Of a stretch of 45,352 nt of DNA, positions 14,759 through 23,683 are shown in pieces (position 1 is the stretch's first letter; each line of letters begins with the position of its first letter). The stretch spans positions 1 through 45,352 of the forward strand of contig NZ_BQHI01000037.1 of assembly GCF_021603585.1 (NCBI RefSeq). The letters are read 5' to 3'. The position numbers and the translations under genes are program-made. Origin of the DNA: Pseudomonas sputi (GTDB lineage Bacteria > Pseudomonadota > Gammaproteobacteria > Pseudomonadales > Pseudomonadaceae). The notes below the pieces were generated by a model. It worked only from the letters and a program-made list of their open reading frames with translations, was not told the origin of the DNA and did no database searches.

Positions 14759-16216
14759 TCACCCGTCGTCTTTGCCCACACGCCTGGTAGGTCGTCCGCC
14801 GAGCAGGCCTTCCTGATCCGACAGCATTTCGCCAATCTGTAATCCGTTATCGTCAATCTGGTACAAACGCAGTTCATCGGAGTGAGCACTCGCACGCACT
14901 TTGACGACAGCCATGATGCGCAATAAACGGCTCTCCACTTCAATATAGCGCTGGACGATGATGGCGTCGGTGAGAAATGCCGTGCCGTAAGGACTGAAAC
15001 GCAGGTCGGTATAGCGATCTTCCAACTCCGAGGTCATAAGCACGCTGACGCCGACGCTCGTCAATGCCGTGACCATTCGCGACAGGGATTCACGGAAATC
15101 TTCGCGGAAGGTTGGGGCCAGTGCCAGTTCGAACCCCGACAATGAGTCGATGACCACGCGGGTCGCGTTCAATCGGGTAATTTCGCCCAACAACAAGTGT
15201 ACGATTTCATCGATGGACAAATCAGGGGCACGGCTGTCGACCAGCCCGACCTGGCCGCTCTGAATTAGCGTTGCCAAGGTCGCGTTCTGCGAATGATTAG
15301 GCCGTTGTTCGAACACCGCGATCACGCCGGTTTCGCTATTGCGCGCGCCTTCGGCAAGGAAGGTGGCTGCCAGAATGCTTTTGCCCGATCCCGACGGCCC
15401 GGCCACCAGCAATGAGTAACCTCGAGGCAGACCGCCCCCCAGCATTTCGTCGAGCTGCGGCACGCCCATTTTCAGACGCTGGAGCGGAAACTCCAGTGGC
15501 GCTTCAACAGAGTTGAATGCGGCCGGTGCGAAGACCTTGATGCCCGAGGAGGCGATACGGAAGGTGTGCAACCCCGGCAAGGTAGGCTGGCCACGCATCT
15601 TCATGATTTCCATCTTGCGCACCATAGAGTTGCGCTGAACACTCTGACGCAGCCAGATCAGGCCATCGGCCACGGTGAAAATCGGGTTGGTCTCAGTTTC
15701 GGTGAAGTACTCGCCAATCAGGAAAGTCGTCGCGTGCCAGGTGGTCATCAGCATGCCCAGTTGCTGAATGAACTGTGGCAGGTTGTTGTTGGGGTTGTTT
15801 TGGGTCTGGCTGGCCAGCACCACCGAACGGAACGAGTCGACAAACACCAGCGCCGGTGAATGACCCTCTACTTCATCGACTATCCGGCGCAACACTTCGT
15901 CCAGATCTCCGGCCAGCGTGTCGTCAGCCAGGTTGATGTAGCGGATCGAGCGGTTAAACGCTTCAGTGTCGAAAAAGTCGAATTGCTGCTGGTAGCGCAG
16001 CATTTTGAGCGGTGGCTCGCCCAGTACTGTGAAGAACAATGCGGGGCGCTCAGGTGTTGCCAGGGCAAACATCATTTGATGGGCCAGGGTGGTCTTACCG
16101 CAACCGGGCGGGCCTGCAATGAGGTTGAACGAAAACTCCGGCAAACCACCGCCCAGCACCTCGTCCAATCCTGGCACGCCGGTGGCCAGGCGGTTGATAG
16201 TCACTTTGGTGCTCAT
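14759..16216 (-). CDS. KaiC-like double RecA-type ATPase
   Basis: A 485-residue protein with two RecA-like halves. Each has the PGLDE/PQLDE start, a Walker A (GPPGCGKT 35-42; GPSGSGKS 273-280), a catalytic Glu (TVLGEPP near 67; VFEQRP near 303) and a Walker B (ALVFVDSF; VVIDSLSG). The C-terminal KVRASAHSDELR matches the KaiC block. The Ser-Thr autophosphorylation pair of the cyanobacterial clock is not seen where expected. KaiC homologues outside cyanobacteria take part in stress or signalling rather than a full clock. Its ATG overlaps the stop of the upstream gene, and a histidine kinase follows after 10 bases, so the three are one operon. Confidence 0.85.
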   Translation of the reverse strand: MSTKVTINRLATGVPGLDEVLGGGLPEFSFNLIAGPPGCGKTTLAHQMMFALATPERPALFFTVLGEPPLKMLRYQQQFDFFDTEAFNRSIRYINLADDTLAGDLDEVLRRIVDEVEGHSPALVFVDSFRSVVLASQTQNNPNNNLPQFIQQLGMLMTTWHATTFLIGEYFTETETNPIFTVADGLIWLRQSVQRNSMVRKMEIMKMRGQPTLPGLHTFRIASSGIKVFAPAAFNSVEAPLEFPLQRLKMGVPQLDEMLGGGLPRGYSLLVAGPSGSGKSILAATFLAEGARNSETGVIAVFEQRPNHSQNATLATLIQSGQVGLVDSRAPDLSIDEIVHLLLGEITRLNATRVVIDSLSGFELALAPTFREDFRESLSRMVTALTSVGVSVLMTSELEDRYTDLRFSPYGTAFLTDAIIVQRYIEVESRLLRIMAVVKVRASAHSDELRLYQIDDNGLQIGEMLSDQEGLLGGRPTRRVGKDDG

Positions 16217-16647
16217 GGCGATTTTTCCTGCGAGGGGGTGTCGCTCAAAGGAGGCTCCCACACGTCGCGAAGCAGCCTTGCGGTGAGCGAGGGCCCGATC
16301 AGCGTGGTGAGTAATTCATAGAAGGTGGTCAACATCACTTCACCGAAGAACAACGCATCGTCTTCGCTTTGTTCAAGTAGCGCCTGCTTGAGAGCAGTCA
16401 GATCGAACGCAACCTGTGCCTGATCATAGATACCGGCCAGGCGCGGATTCCGGGAGGTGCACAGGAGGAGACTGCGCCGATAGAGCGCAGCCCCGCCTTG
16501 GTGACCAATGATGGGCGTGAGGGCGGCGTCCATACCCTGCAAGGTTGAAACAATCGCTTGCGCGATCGCTGCGATGTCAGCGTTGGCGCCAATCCGGTGC
16601 GCCAGAGAAGCTACAATCTGGCGGCTCTCTTCGCTTAGCGCGGACAT
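16213..16647 (-). CDS. Uncharacterised helical protein, first gene of the KaiC operon
   Basis: A 145-residue, mostly helical, probably cytosolic protein with no family recognised. Sequence landmarks are EESRQIVASLAHRIG, ALYRRSLLLCTSRNPRLAGIY and EVMLTTFYELLTTLIG. The stop codon overlaps the ATG of the KaiC-like gene, a sign of coupled translation and a partner role, perhaps a sensor or adaptor for the ATPase. The start at 16647 (MSALSEES) is preferred; the open frame continues upstream to 16725 without a better ribosome site. Confidence 0.6.
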   Translation of the reverse strand: MSALSEESRQIVASLAHRIGANADIAAIAQAIVSTLQGMDAALTPIIGHQGGAALYRRSLLLCTSRNPRLAGIYDQAQVAFDLTALKQALLEQSEDDALFFGEVMLTTFYELLTTLIGPSLTARLLRDVWEPPLSDTPSQEKSP

Positions 16648-16948
16648 GGCTAAATGGTTTCCGATGGACAGGCTTTGATGGTACACCCTATTTTTGCCTT
16701 CGGAGCGCTTATCCAGACACGGCATACCAATTGCCGTCCATTACGCGATGAGGTTTAAGTTTAAGCGGCCGCCTGGGGTCAAAAGCTGCCTCCTGTGAAC
16801 GACCACTTTCGGCCAATGACCTGTCACGATTAGTCGAGTTGTCGTGATCAGCCTACTGAGAGCGCACTGCTCAGAGGTGTTCCCCACCCCCGTTGAAGGT
16901 GCCCACTTAGGGCACCATTTTTCAGCTCTATCCCTCATGTGGCCATAC
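16648..16948. other. Intergenic region, promoter of the KaiC operon
   Basis: No gene is supported. The region should contain the promoter of the minus-strand KaiC operon and the end of the quinone oxidoreductase operon. No clear terminator hairpin was noted. Confidence 0.4.
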
Positions 16949-17950
16949 TTAAAGCAAGTCTTCAGGTCGCATCGTCAAAATGATTTTGCCCACGTTCTCC
17001 GAAGACTCCATCCGGCGATGCGCATCGGCAGCCCGCGATAGCGCAAACGTGCTATCGACGACCGGCTCAAGGCTTGCGGCACCCTCGAATCGATCAAGCC
17101 AGTGCTCGCGGAAACGCTTGATCATGTCGTGCTTCTCCGGCTGCGTGCGCGACTTCATGACCGTACCGATGATTTGCAAGTGGAGGTAAAGAATGTCTTC
17201 CAGCGCCACCGTGACGTTCCCGCCACCGGCGAGAATCCCCACCTGAACCAAGCGACCGCCCCGTGCAAGGGACGCAATATTGCGGGCAAAGTAGGGCTCG
17301 CCGATAAAGTCGATGATGACATCGACGCCGCGCCCCTGGGTTTTGTCGGCGATCACTTCAGCGAAGTCCTGCGTCTTGTAATCGATCGCCACGTCAGCGC
17401 CCAAATGCTCTACACGCGCCAACTTGCTGCCTTCGGTTGTCGCATACACCGTGGCGCCGGTGGCGTAAGCCAGCTGCACCGCAGCAGATCCGACGCCGCC
17501 GGCGGCCGCGTGAATCAAAACCGAATCGCCAGCCTTGAGCCGAGCCAGATGCATCATTGCTTCATGGGCCGTGACGAAGACCTCGGGAATGGCTGCCGCG
17601 TGTACATAGTCAAGCTGCGCGGGGATGTGCATGGCCATGCGGTAATCGATGCGTGCCAGCTCGGCGTAGGCACCGCCGCCGACCACGCCCATGACTCGAT
17701 CTCCGACCTCGAACCCTGTCACCGCGTTACCTTTGCCGATCACTTCGCCGGCGATTTCCAGGCCGATGATCAGCGAGTCACCGAAATTCGGATGGCCGTA
17801 CCCGCCGGTCCGGTGAGTCAGATCCGCGCGGTTCACCCCGGCGGCATAGACACGCACCAGCAGGTCGTCAGGACGCACTTCAGGATTGGCAAACTCGACG
17901 AGTTCCAGAACGTCTGGCGCACCAAATTCTCTGATGTTGATGGCTTTCAT
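16949..17950 (-). CDS. NAD(P)H:quinone oxidoreductase, zinc-free MDR type
   Basis: A 333-residue medium-chain reductase. The N-terminal catalytic domain (MKAINIREFGAPDVLEL, then AAGVNRADLTHRTG) is followed by the nucleotide-binding turn AAAGGVGSAAVQLA near residue 150 and IDYKTQDF. The cysteine ligands for zinc are absent, as expected of quinone oxidoreductases. It would reduce quinones or activated double bonds with NADPH in the cytosol. It is the last gene of a three-gene operon, joined to the CMD gene with no spacer. Confidence 0.85.
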   Translation of the reverse strand: MKAINIREFGAPDVLELVEFANPEVRPDDLLVRVYAAGVNRADLTHRTGGYGHPNFGDSLIIGLEIAGEVIGKGNAVTGFEVGDRVMGVVGGGAYAELARIDYRMAMHIPAQLDYVHAAAIPEVFVTAHEAMMHLARLKAGDSVLIHAAAGGVGSAAVQLAYATGATVYATTEGSKLARVEHLGADVAIDYKTQDFAEVIADKTQGRGVDVIIDFIGEPYFARNIASLARGGRLVQVGILAGGGNVTVALEDILYLHLQIIGTVMKSRTQPEKHDMIKRFREHWLDRFEGAASLEPVVDSTFALSRAADAHRRMESSENVGKIILTMRPEDLL

Positions 17951-18283
17951 TCAGTTGTTCTCCGTTTCGCTGAACGTGGCATTGGCGATAGCCGATGCGG
18001 TGATGGCGCCAGGGAAGCCTACATAGAAAGCCAGGTGCGTGATCGCTGCCGCCAGTTCGTCTTGGGTCACACCGTTGCCAGCCGCACGGCGTAAGTGGGC
18101 AGGCAACTCTTCCGAGTGCCCAGCGGCAATCAATGCCGCCACGGTGATCAGGCTACGGTCGCGCGGGGACAGCGCGGGGTCACTCCAGATCTGCGGATAA
18201 AGCGTCGAGTCGACGAATTGCGACAGCTTCGGCGTGAACGCGCGCGCAGCTTCCCGGGGACTGCTGAAGTTGAGCTTGGACAT
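17951..18283 (-). CDS. Carboxymuconolactone decarboxylase (CMD/AhpD-like) family protein
   Basis: A 110-residue protein with the CMD family arrangement: FTPKLSQFVDSTLYPQIW, PRDRSLITVAALIAAGHSEELPAHLRRA and ITHLAFYVGFPGAITA. The CxxC pair of AhpD-type peroxidase partners is not present, so it is not a thiol redox protein. Family members are small helical oligomers acting in aromatic catabolism or detoxification. It stands between the dehydrogenase (11-base gap) and the quinone oxidoreductase (adjoining codons), so all three probably serve one pathway. Confidence 0.85.
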   Translation of the reverse strand: MSKLNFSSPREAARAFTPKLSQFVDSTLYPQIWSDPALSPRDRSLITVAALIAAGHSEELPAHLRRAAGNGVTQDELAAAITHLAFYVGFPGAITASAIANATFSETENN

Positions 18284-18294
18284 GGACGAGTTCC

Positions 18295-19731
18295 TTAAAC
18301 CTGGCTGATGAATTTGTGGGTGAGATAGTGTTCGATGCCTTCAATGCCGCCTTCGGAGCCGTGACCGCTTTCTTTCATGCCGCCGAACGGGAGCTCGGTT
18401 GCGACGATGCGGTATTGGTTGATGCCGATCATCCCGGCCTCCAATCCGTCGGCGACATCAATGGCCGTGCGCGCGCTGGAGGTGAAGGCGTAAGCCGAGA
18501 GTCCGTAGGGCAGGCGGTTGGCTTCTTGCAGGCCATCGGCCAGTTCATCGAACGGCATCAGTACGGCGATGGGGCCAAAGGGTTCTTCGTGCATGACGCG
18601 GGCATTCATCGGCACATCTGCCAGAACCGTGGGTTGGAAGAAGTAGCCTTCGCCTGACAAGGCTTCGCCACCGACCAATACCCGTGCACCTTTTTCGACA
18701 GCATCGGCGACCAGTTCTTCCATCTTTGCCAATTGCCTTGGGTTGGCCAGGGGGCCGACCTGAGTGTCCGGATGCAGGCCGTCACCTATTTTCAGCGCTT
18801 GGGTGGCAGCGACAAAGTGATCGACAAAAGCTTGATAGGCACCACGCTGGATCAGAAACCGAGTGGATGAAATGCACACCTGCCCGGTACCGCGAAAGCG
18901 GTTGGCGACGCCTTCGATAGCAGCTTTTTCAATGTCGGCATCTTCGAAGACCAGCACCGGTCCGTGCCCACCCAGTTCAAGGGTGATGGGCTTCACGCCT
19001 TCGGCAGCTCGTGCAGACAGCAGGCGCCCGATCGGCACTGACCCGGTGAAGGTGACTTTGCGAATGATCGGCGAGGCGATCAGATGGCTGGACACTTGAT
19101 CCGGTACGCCGAAGACCACTTGCAGTACACCTTTGGGCAATCCAGCATCGTCGAGTGCACGCGCCAGGGCCAGCGCTGTGGAAGGGCTTTCTTCACCGGG
19201 TTTGAGAATGACGCTGCAACCCGCGGCCAGCGCTGCCGAGAGCTTGCGTGCCGGGGTGATGGCCGGGAAATTCCACGGTGTGAATGCGGCCACTGGGCCG
19301 ATGGCCTGGCGTTTGACCAGTTGCAATACGCCTGGACGGTTGGCCGGGACCACACGGCCATCGATACGCCGGGCGCTTTCGGCAAACCATTCGAAATACT
19401 CCGCCGCGCGGGTCACTTCATCCAGGCTTTCACCCAGCGGTTTGCCTTCCTCCAGGGTCATCTGCGCGGCAATCTGCGGTGCACGTTCGAGGATCAGGTC
19501 GGCGGCACGCTTGAGGACCTTGGCGCGCTTGTCAGGCACGGTCTGGCGCCATTGCTCGAAGCTCAGGCGAGTTACTTCCAAGGCGTGATCAAGGTCGCCT
19601 GCGGTGGCGAGTGGGACGCGTCCGATTTCCCGGCCGGTAGCAGGGTTAACGACCGCGGCAGTATCGCGCCCTTCAGCACTGATCCATTCACCACCGATGA
19701 AAAGATAAAGCGGGTCGTAGGAGGTTTTCAT
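18295..19731 (-). CDS. NAD(P)-dependent aldehyde dehydrogenase (succinate-semialdehyde type)
   Basis: A 478-residue aldehyde dehydrogenase with PWNFP (Asn154), the general base Glu252 in LELGGHGP and the catalytic Cys286 in GQVCISS. The sequence resembles the GabD/SSADH branch (GKPLGESLDEV, KMEELVADAVEKGA). It would oxidise an aldehyde to the acid in the cytosol; the exact substrate is not evident. It is the first gene of the operon that includes the CMD protein and the quinone oxidoreductase, and a LysR regulator is read divergently from its start. Confidence 0.85.
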   Translation of the reverse strand: MKTSYDPLYLFIGGEWISAEGRDTAAVVNPATGREIGRVPLATAGDLDHALEVTRLSFEQWRQTVPDKRAKVLKRAADLILERAPQIAAQMTLEEGKPLGESLDEVTRAAEYFEWFAESARRIDGRVVPANRPGVLQLVKRQAIGPVAAFTPWNFPAITPARKLSAALAAGCSVILKPGEESPSTALALARALDDAGLPKGVLQVVFGVPDQVSSHLIASPIIRKVTFTGSVPIGRLLSARAAEGVKPITLELGGHGPVLVFEDADIEKAAIEGVANRFRGTGQVCISSTRFLIQRGAYQAFVDHFVAATQALKIGDGLHPDTQVGPLANPRQLAKMEELVADAVEKGARVLVGGEALSGEGYFFQPTVLADVPMNARVMHEEPFGPIAVLMPFDELADGLQEANRLPYGLSAYAFTSSARTAIDVADGLEAGMIGINQYRIVATELPFGGMKESGHGSEGGIEGIEHYLTHKFISQV

Positions 19732-19817
19732 AATGTGCCCTTCAGTTAGTTGTCGGAGATTCGGATAAAACCCGGCGCCTGTTCAGGCGTCCTGTGCAAC
19801 CAAGTCTATGGAAGGAG

Positions 19818-19839
19818 GGCCCATTGATTTAGACGGGCC
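19818..19839. promoter_or_regulatory. Possible LysR operator between divergent units
   Basis: GGCCC and GGGCC form an inverted repeat with a 12-base spacer in the divergent region between the dehydrogenase operon and the LysR gene. The size suits a LysR site but the arms are short. Confidence 0.35.
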
Positions 19840-19952
19840 AGAGGGAATCATTGTTGTCGCCAGAGGTAATATCGAGCCGCGGGCCGAACGTGTAGCATCC
19901 GGAAAAAATGCGCGTTATCACGGGTGAGCGTCAGATCTACAGGAAGGTCGCG

Positions 19953-20879
19953 ATGGATAAGCTTTCGAACATGTCGGTGTACATAAAGGTTGTCGAGATG
20001 GGCAGTTTCACGGCCGTGGCCAATCATCTGGACTCAACGGTCGGTAACGTATCGCGTGCTGTCTCTGCGCTGGAAAACGTACTCGACGCGCGCCTGTTGC
20101 AACGCTCGACCCGACGCCTGTCGGTCACCGATGCCGGGCGACGGTTCTATGAGCGCTGCACGAAAATTCTCGCTGATCTGGAGAGTGCCGAAGCCGAAGC
20201 CAGCAATGCCGCCCTGGAACCTCGAGGAACACTGCGGGTGCATTGCGTTCCTGGGTTGGCCCGGCATCTGGTCACCGGGGCTGTGCTGGAGTACCGCAAG
20301 CAGTTCCCGGAAGTGACGGTGGATTTATTGCTGTCACAACGCATGCCTAACCTGTTGGAAGACCAACTGGATGTCTCGATCCTGATCGCCCGCGCGCTCC
20401 CCGATTCGGCCTATGTCAGCCAAAAGATCGGTGTCAGCCATTGTGTGCTGGTGGCGTCGCCAGACTATCTGGCGCGGCATGCGGCCCCGGAGACGCCCGA
20501 AGACCTGCGTGATCATCAGTGTCTGCTGTTGGGCACCGTCGACTATGTGCGGGATGAGTGGCAGCTGAAGAGCAAGGCGGAGGACGCGACATTTGTCCCG
20601 ACAGGGCCAAGTTTCAGCGTTAACGATATGGATGCGATGGCACATGCCATTCGAGAGGGAGCAGGGATTGGCTTGCTGGCCGGGTTCACAGCCGTCGACG
20701 ATTTGCGTTCCGGCAAGCTAGTGCGGGTTTTGCCTGAGTACCATACCTATGAGCGCAACGTGTATGCCGTCTATACCTCTCGGCAGTTTGTCGATGCAAA
20801 AATCACCCGCTTTATCGACACGTTGAAAGATCGGGTTGGCAGTCAACTGGCCGCAACGGCCAAAGAACTGATCGATTGA
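19953..20879 (+). CDS. LysR-type transcriptional regulator
   Basis: A 308-residue regulator with an N-terminal winged helix (MSVYIKVVEMGSFTAVANHL, then VGNVSRAVSALENVLDARLLQRSTRRLSVTD in two parts) and a C-terminal substrate-binding domain. It is close to the DsdC/CrgA-like branch of LysR factors. The start at 19953 has AGGAAGG in front; the frame extends upstream to 19908. It is read away from the dehydrogenase-CMD-quinone oxidoreductase operon and so is its likely regulator. A hairpin terminator follows. Confidence 0.85.
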   Translation: MDKLSNMSVYIKVVEMGSFTAVANHLDSTVGNVSRAVSALENVLDARLLQRSTRRLSVTDAGRRFYERCTKILADLESAEAEASNAALEPRGTLRVHCVPGLARHLVTGAVLEYRKQFPEVTVDLLLSQRMPNLLEDQLDVSILIARALPDSAYVSQKIGVSHCVLVASPDYLARHAAPETPEDLRDHQCLLLGTVDYVRDEWQLKSKAEDATFVPTGPSFSVNDMDAMAHAIREGAGIGLLAGFTAVDDLRSGKLVRVLPEYHTYERNVYAVYTSRQFVDAKITRFIDTLKDRVGSQLAATAKELID

Positions 20880-20902
20880 AATGCCACGGAGCAAAAAGGT
20901 AT

Positions 20903-20936
20903 TTGCGCCTCGATAAAACAACGCTTCGAGGCGCAA
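20903..20936. terminator. Terminator between convergent genes
   Basis: TTGCGCCTCG and CGAGGCGCAA form a 10-bp stem with a 14-base loop between the LysR gene and the minus-strand DUF2790 gene. Confidence 0.75.
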
Positions 20937-20955
20937 TGATTGGCGAACAGCTGGG

Positions 20956-21207
20956 TTATCCCTGGCTGCAACGGCCCATGACGTTATAGGCCAGTACGTG
21001 CTGTTTGCCTTGCGAATCCTGGTAGGTCATGTGCGTCGGCACCACTGCGCAAACATCCGGCACCGGGTCTTCGGAGATGACCTTGGCGACATCGAGGTGG
21101 GTGCTGTAGCTATATTGCTCGGCAGGCTGAATCCTTGCAGTTCCTTCCTGCGCTGCTACCACAGAGCTGAAGTCCAGAAGTGCGACGATGATCATTGTCG
21201 TTTTCAT
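20956..21207 (-). CDS. DUF2790 family periplasmic protein
   Basis: An 83-residue protein with a signal peptide (cut after about residue 19, AA-Q) and the DUF2790 pattern: YSTHLDVAKVISEDPVP, DVCAVVPTHMTYQDSQG and the closing GRCSQG. Two cysteines could form a disulfide. These small proteins are common in Pseudomonas; several are reported as induced by metals or stress, but no function is established. The start at 21207 has AGGAAA ahead; a longer frame has no ribosome site. Confidence 0.8.
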   Translation of the reverse strand: MKTTMIIVALLDFSSVVAAQEGTARIQPAEQYSYSTHLDVAKVISEDPVPDVCAVVPTHMTYQDSQGKQHVLAYNVMGRCSQG

Positions 21208-21369
21208 AATGAGATTTCCTAAAGTAAGTCTGATGTTGCTGGCAGGACCTACTTTAGGTTCGAGGGTTTTCTGCAAACAGGAGCGAATCAGGGAAAGACT
21301 TTTCTAAATTCCGAACACAATGTGGGGATGTCTGACGTAAAGGCAATTCGTCTGTGACCGTCCGCTTTT

Positions 21370-21555
21370 GGCCGATTCTGTTGAAAAAGTCGGTTCTTCC
21401 AGACTGCCCGCATACTGATCGCTGAAAACGCCTTTTTTGCGCGCAGCTACGCGAAATCTGAGCCCGGAGTACTCTGCTCAATGCAAAGATTTCAATCTCA
21501 AGTGCGGACTTTTCTACCGTGGAACCCATGGCCGACTTTTTCAACAGAATCGGCC
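21370..21555. mobile_element. MITE-like element with perfect 24-bp inverted ends
   Basis: The ends at 21370-21393 and 21532-21555 are exact reverse complements; the inner part of each is GTTGAAAAAGTCGG, the type found at the ends of several Pseudomonas IS elements. Only 138 bases without a transposase lie between them. It is therefore a deletion derivative or MITE mobilised in trans. No clear target duplication was identified. The element ends about 45 bases before the phosphodiesterase gene and may supply part of its promoter region. Confidence 0.75.
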
Positions 21556-21598
21556 GAAACCAGCCACTCCCACCCGAACCACCAACGGAGAGCCCCCC

Positions 21599-22066
21599 AT
21601 GAAAACCGCCCTGATCTCCGACACCCACAACCTCCTCCGCCCCCAAGCCATCGCCGCGCTCCAGGGCTGTGACCAGATCATCCACGCCGGCGACATCGGC
21701 AACCCGGACATCCTGGCCCAACTGGCGAAAATCGCCCCCGTCCATGCCGTGCGCGGCAACAACGACCTCAACAGTCCGTGGGCCGAAAACCTCCCCGACC
21801 TCCTGACCTTCACCCTCAACGGCTGGCCAACCCTCCTCGTCCACGACATCGCCGACATCCCCGCTGATCTCGATCCTGGCATCAAGCTCATCATCACCGG
21901 CCACTCCCACAAACCCCGCATCGAATGGCGCGGTGAGCGCCTCTACGTGAACCCCGGCAGCGCCGGCCCTCGGCGATTCAAGTTGCCGGTCACGCTGGCG
22001 ATCCTCGAGATACAACCCGACCGCATCGAACCGCGCCTCATCTCCCTGCTGGATCCCCCTGCCTGA
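21599..22066 (+). CDS. YfcE/MJ0936-type metallophosphoesterase
   Basis: A 155-residue protein with the calcineurin-like metal sites: DTHN (SDTH at residues 7-10), GDIGN near residue 34, GNND near 58, and GHSH near 100 followed by NPGSAGPRR. It should hydrolyse phosphodiester substrates with Mn2+ in the cytosol. The start at 21599 is supported by the conserved MKTALISDTH. The LysE gene follows after 42 bases and could be co-transcribed. Confidence 0.85.
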   Translation: MKTALISDTHNLLRPQAIAALQGCDQIIHAGDIGNPDILAQLAKIAPVHAVRGNNDLNSPWAENLPDLLTFTLNGWPTLLVHDIADIPADLDPGIKLIITGHSHKPRIEWRGERLYVNPGSAGPRRFKLPVTLAILEIQPDRIEPRLISLLDPPA

Positions 22067-22108
22067 AACCGCTACCGTTCCCCATCCAGTACCGGGAACC
22101 CACGCGCC

Positions 22109-22729
22109 ATGTCCATCGCCGACAACCTTCTCGCCTTCACCCTCGCCGCCACGCTGTTGACCCTGACGCCCGGTCTCGACACCGCGCTGGTCCTGCGCAC
22201 CGCCACCGTCGAAGGCAAGCAACAGGCATTGCGTGCAGCGTTGGGGATCAACGCCGGTTGTCTGTTGTGGGGCGCGGCGGTGGCGTTTGGGTTGGGGGCG
22301 TTGATTGCGCTGTCGGAGCTGGCCTACAACCTGTTGAAGTATTGCGGCGCGGGATATCTGGCGTGGCTGGGGTTGAACATGCTGCTGCGCCCTCGCCGCT
22401 CGTTGGCACCGGCCGAGGCCGACGGCAAGCCGGGCGCGAACTGGTTTTTCAAGGGCATGCTGGGGAATGTGCTGAATCCGAAGATCGGGATTTTCTACGT
22501 GTCGTTTCTGCCGCAGTTCATTCCGCAAGGTCAGCCGCTGGTACCGTGGACGTTCGGGCTGGTGAGCATTCATGTGGTGCTCGGGCTTATCTGGTCGCTG
22601 GTGTTGATTGGCGCGACGCAGCCGTTGTCCGGGTTCCTTCGGCGCCAGAAGGTGATTCGCTGGATGGATCGCACCACCGGGATGATTTTCGTGTTGTTTG
22701 CTGCGCGGTTGGCGTTCAGCAAGCGTTGA
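22109..22729 (+). CDS. LysE/RhtB-family exporter
   Basis: A 206-residue inner-membrane protein with about six helices and the family's N-terminal TLTPGLDTALVLRTATVEGKQ block (split here as the TPG-D-A signature). It is followed by GYLAWLGLNMLLRP and GMLGNVLNPKIGIFYVSFLPQF. It would export an amino acid or a related small molecule. It lies just upstream of the ars operator with 65 bases between. Confidence 0.85.
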   Translation: MSIADNLLAFTLAATLLTLTPGLDTALVLRTATVEGKQQALRAALGINAGCLLWGAAVAFGLGALIALSELAYNLLKYCGAGYLAWLGLNMLLRPRRSLAPAEADGKPGANWFFKGMLGNVLNPKIGIFYVSFLPQFIPQGQPLVPWTFGLVSIHVVLGLIWSLVLIGATQPLSGFLRRQKVIRWMDRTTGMIFVLFAARLAFSKR

Positions 22730-22794
22730 AGCGCCTGTGCTAAACAACCTGCGGTCGAGACCTGCCATTTCATCAAATTCAAGGGTTGCCCAAT

Positions 22795-22830
22795 ACATAT
22801 GGACATCCGTATATTCGGACAACCATATGT
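22795..22830. promoter_or_regulatory. ArsR operator/promoter
   Basis: ACATATGG at 22795-22802 and CCATATGT at 22823-22830 form an inverted repeat, with GTATATTCGGAC inside resembling a promoter core. It ends 14 bases before arsR and fits an autoregulatory ArsR site. Confidence 0.7.
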
Positions 22831-22844
22831 ACTGAAGGCACGCC

Positions 22845-23192
22845 ATGCTCACCCCCGCCTCCGTTTTCAAATGCCTCGCCGACGAAACCCGCGCCCGGGC
22901 CACGCTGCTGATCACCCGTGAGGGTGAGTTGTGTGTCTGCGAACTGGTCTGCGCGCTGAACGACAGTCAGCCGAAAATCTCCCGCCATCTCGCGCAGCTG
23001 CGCACCTGCGGTCTGTTGCTGGATCGCCGTCAGGGCCAGTGGGTTTATTACCGGCTCAACCCCGACCTGCCGGCATGGATCCGCACTCTGCTTGAAACCA
23101 CACTCGCCGCCAACACCGCCTGGCTGGAAGAGAACAGCGCGCGGCTGGCGGTCATGGGTGATCGCCCGCTCAATACATCTACCTGTTGCTGA
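22845..23192 (+). CDS. arsR: ArsR-family arsenite-responsive repressor
   Basis: A 115-residue winged-helix repressor. ELCVCEL at 28-34 contains the Cys30-x-Cys32 pair of ArsR proteins that bind As(III). SQPKISRHLAQLRTCGLL is the recognition helix with a third cysteine. It would repress its own operon and release on arsenite. The operator palindrome is directly upstream, and arsC starts 9 bases after its stop. Confidence 0.9.
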   Translation: MLTPASVFKCLADETRARATLLITREGELCVCELVCALNDSQPKISRHLAQLRTCGLLLDRRQGQWVYYRLNPDLPAWIRTLLETTLAANTAWLEENSARLAVMGDRPLNTSTCC

Positions 23193-23201
23193 GGATTCAT
23201 C

Positions 23202-23672
23202 ATGCGCGTTCTTTTCATGTGCACCGCCAACAGCTGCCGCAGCATTCTGTCGGAGGCGATGTTCAATCACCTGGCGCCACCCGGTTTCGAAGCAGTCAGT
23301 GCCGGCAGTTTCCCCAAGGGCCAGGTGCTGCCGCGCAGCCTGACCACGTTGCAGGCGGCCGGCATTTCCATCGCCGGGTTGAGCAGCAAGGGCAACGAGG
23401 CCTTCGAAGACAACCCGCCGGACATCGTCATCACCGTGTGCGACAAGGCCGCCGGGGAAGCCTGCCCGGTGTATTTCGGCCCGGCCCTGAAAGCCCATTG
23501 GGGGCTGGAAGATCCGTCGGATGTGCGCGGCGATGAACGCACCATCGATGCCGCTTTCCGCGCGACCCTCGCCCAAATCGAAACCCGCTGCCGGGCCTTC
23601 CTTGCCCTGCCCTTCGCCCAACTTGACCGTGATGCCCTCAAGCACGAGCTCGACCGCATCAGCACGCTGTAA
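23202..23672 (+). CDS. arsC: Arsenate reductase, LMW-phosphatase type
   Basis: A 156-residue protein with the CTANSCRS loop (Cys7-x5-Arg13) of thioredoxin-linked arsenate reductases and the [22 protein letters not shown] block (split across the active-site cysteines near 83-91). It reduces As(V) to As(III) in the cytosol. It lies between arsR (9 bases) and arsH (11 bases). No arsenite efflux gene (arsB or acr3) is in this operon. Confidence 0.9.
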   Translation: MRVLFMCTANSCRSILSEAMFNHLAPPGFEAVSAGSFPKGQVLPRSLTTLQAAGISIAGLSSKGNEAFEDNPPDIVITVCDKAAGEACPVYFGPALKAHWGLEDPSDVRGDERTIDAAFRATLAQIETRCRAFLALPFAQLDRDALKHELDRISTL

Positions 23673-23683
23673 CCGGAGCCGAC

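Noticed and set aside
21254-22915. 553-codon minus-strand frame across the MITE, the phosphodiesterase and the LysE gene
   Set aside because: It runs through two well-supported genes and a repeat, and its translation is low-complexity and rich in Arg, Gln, His and Gly.
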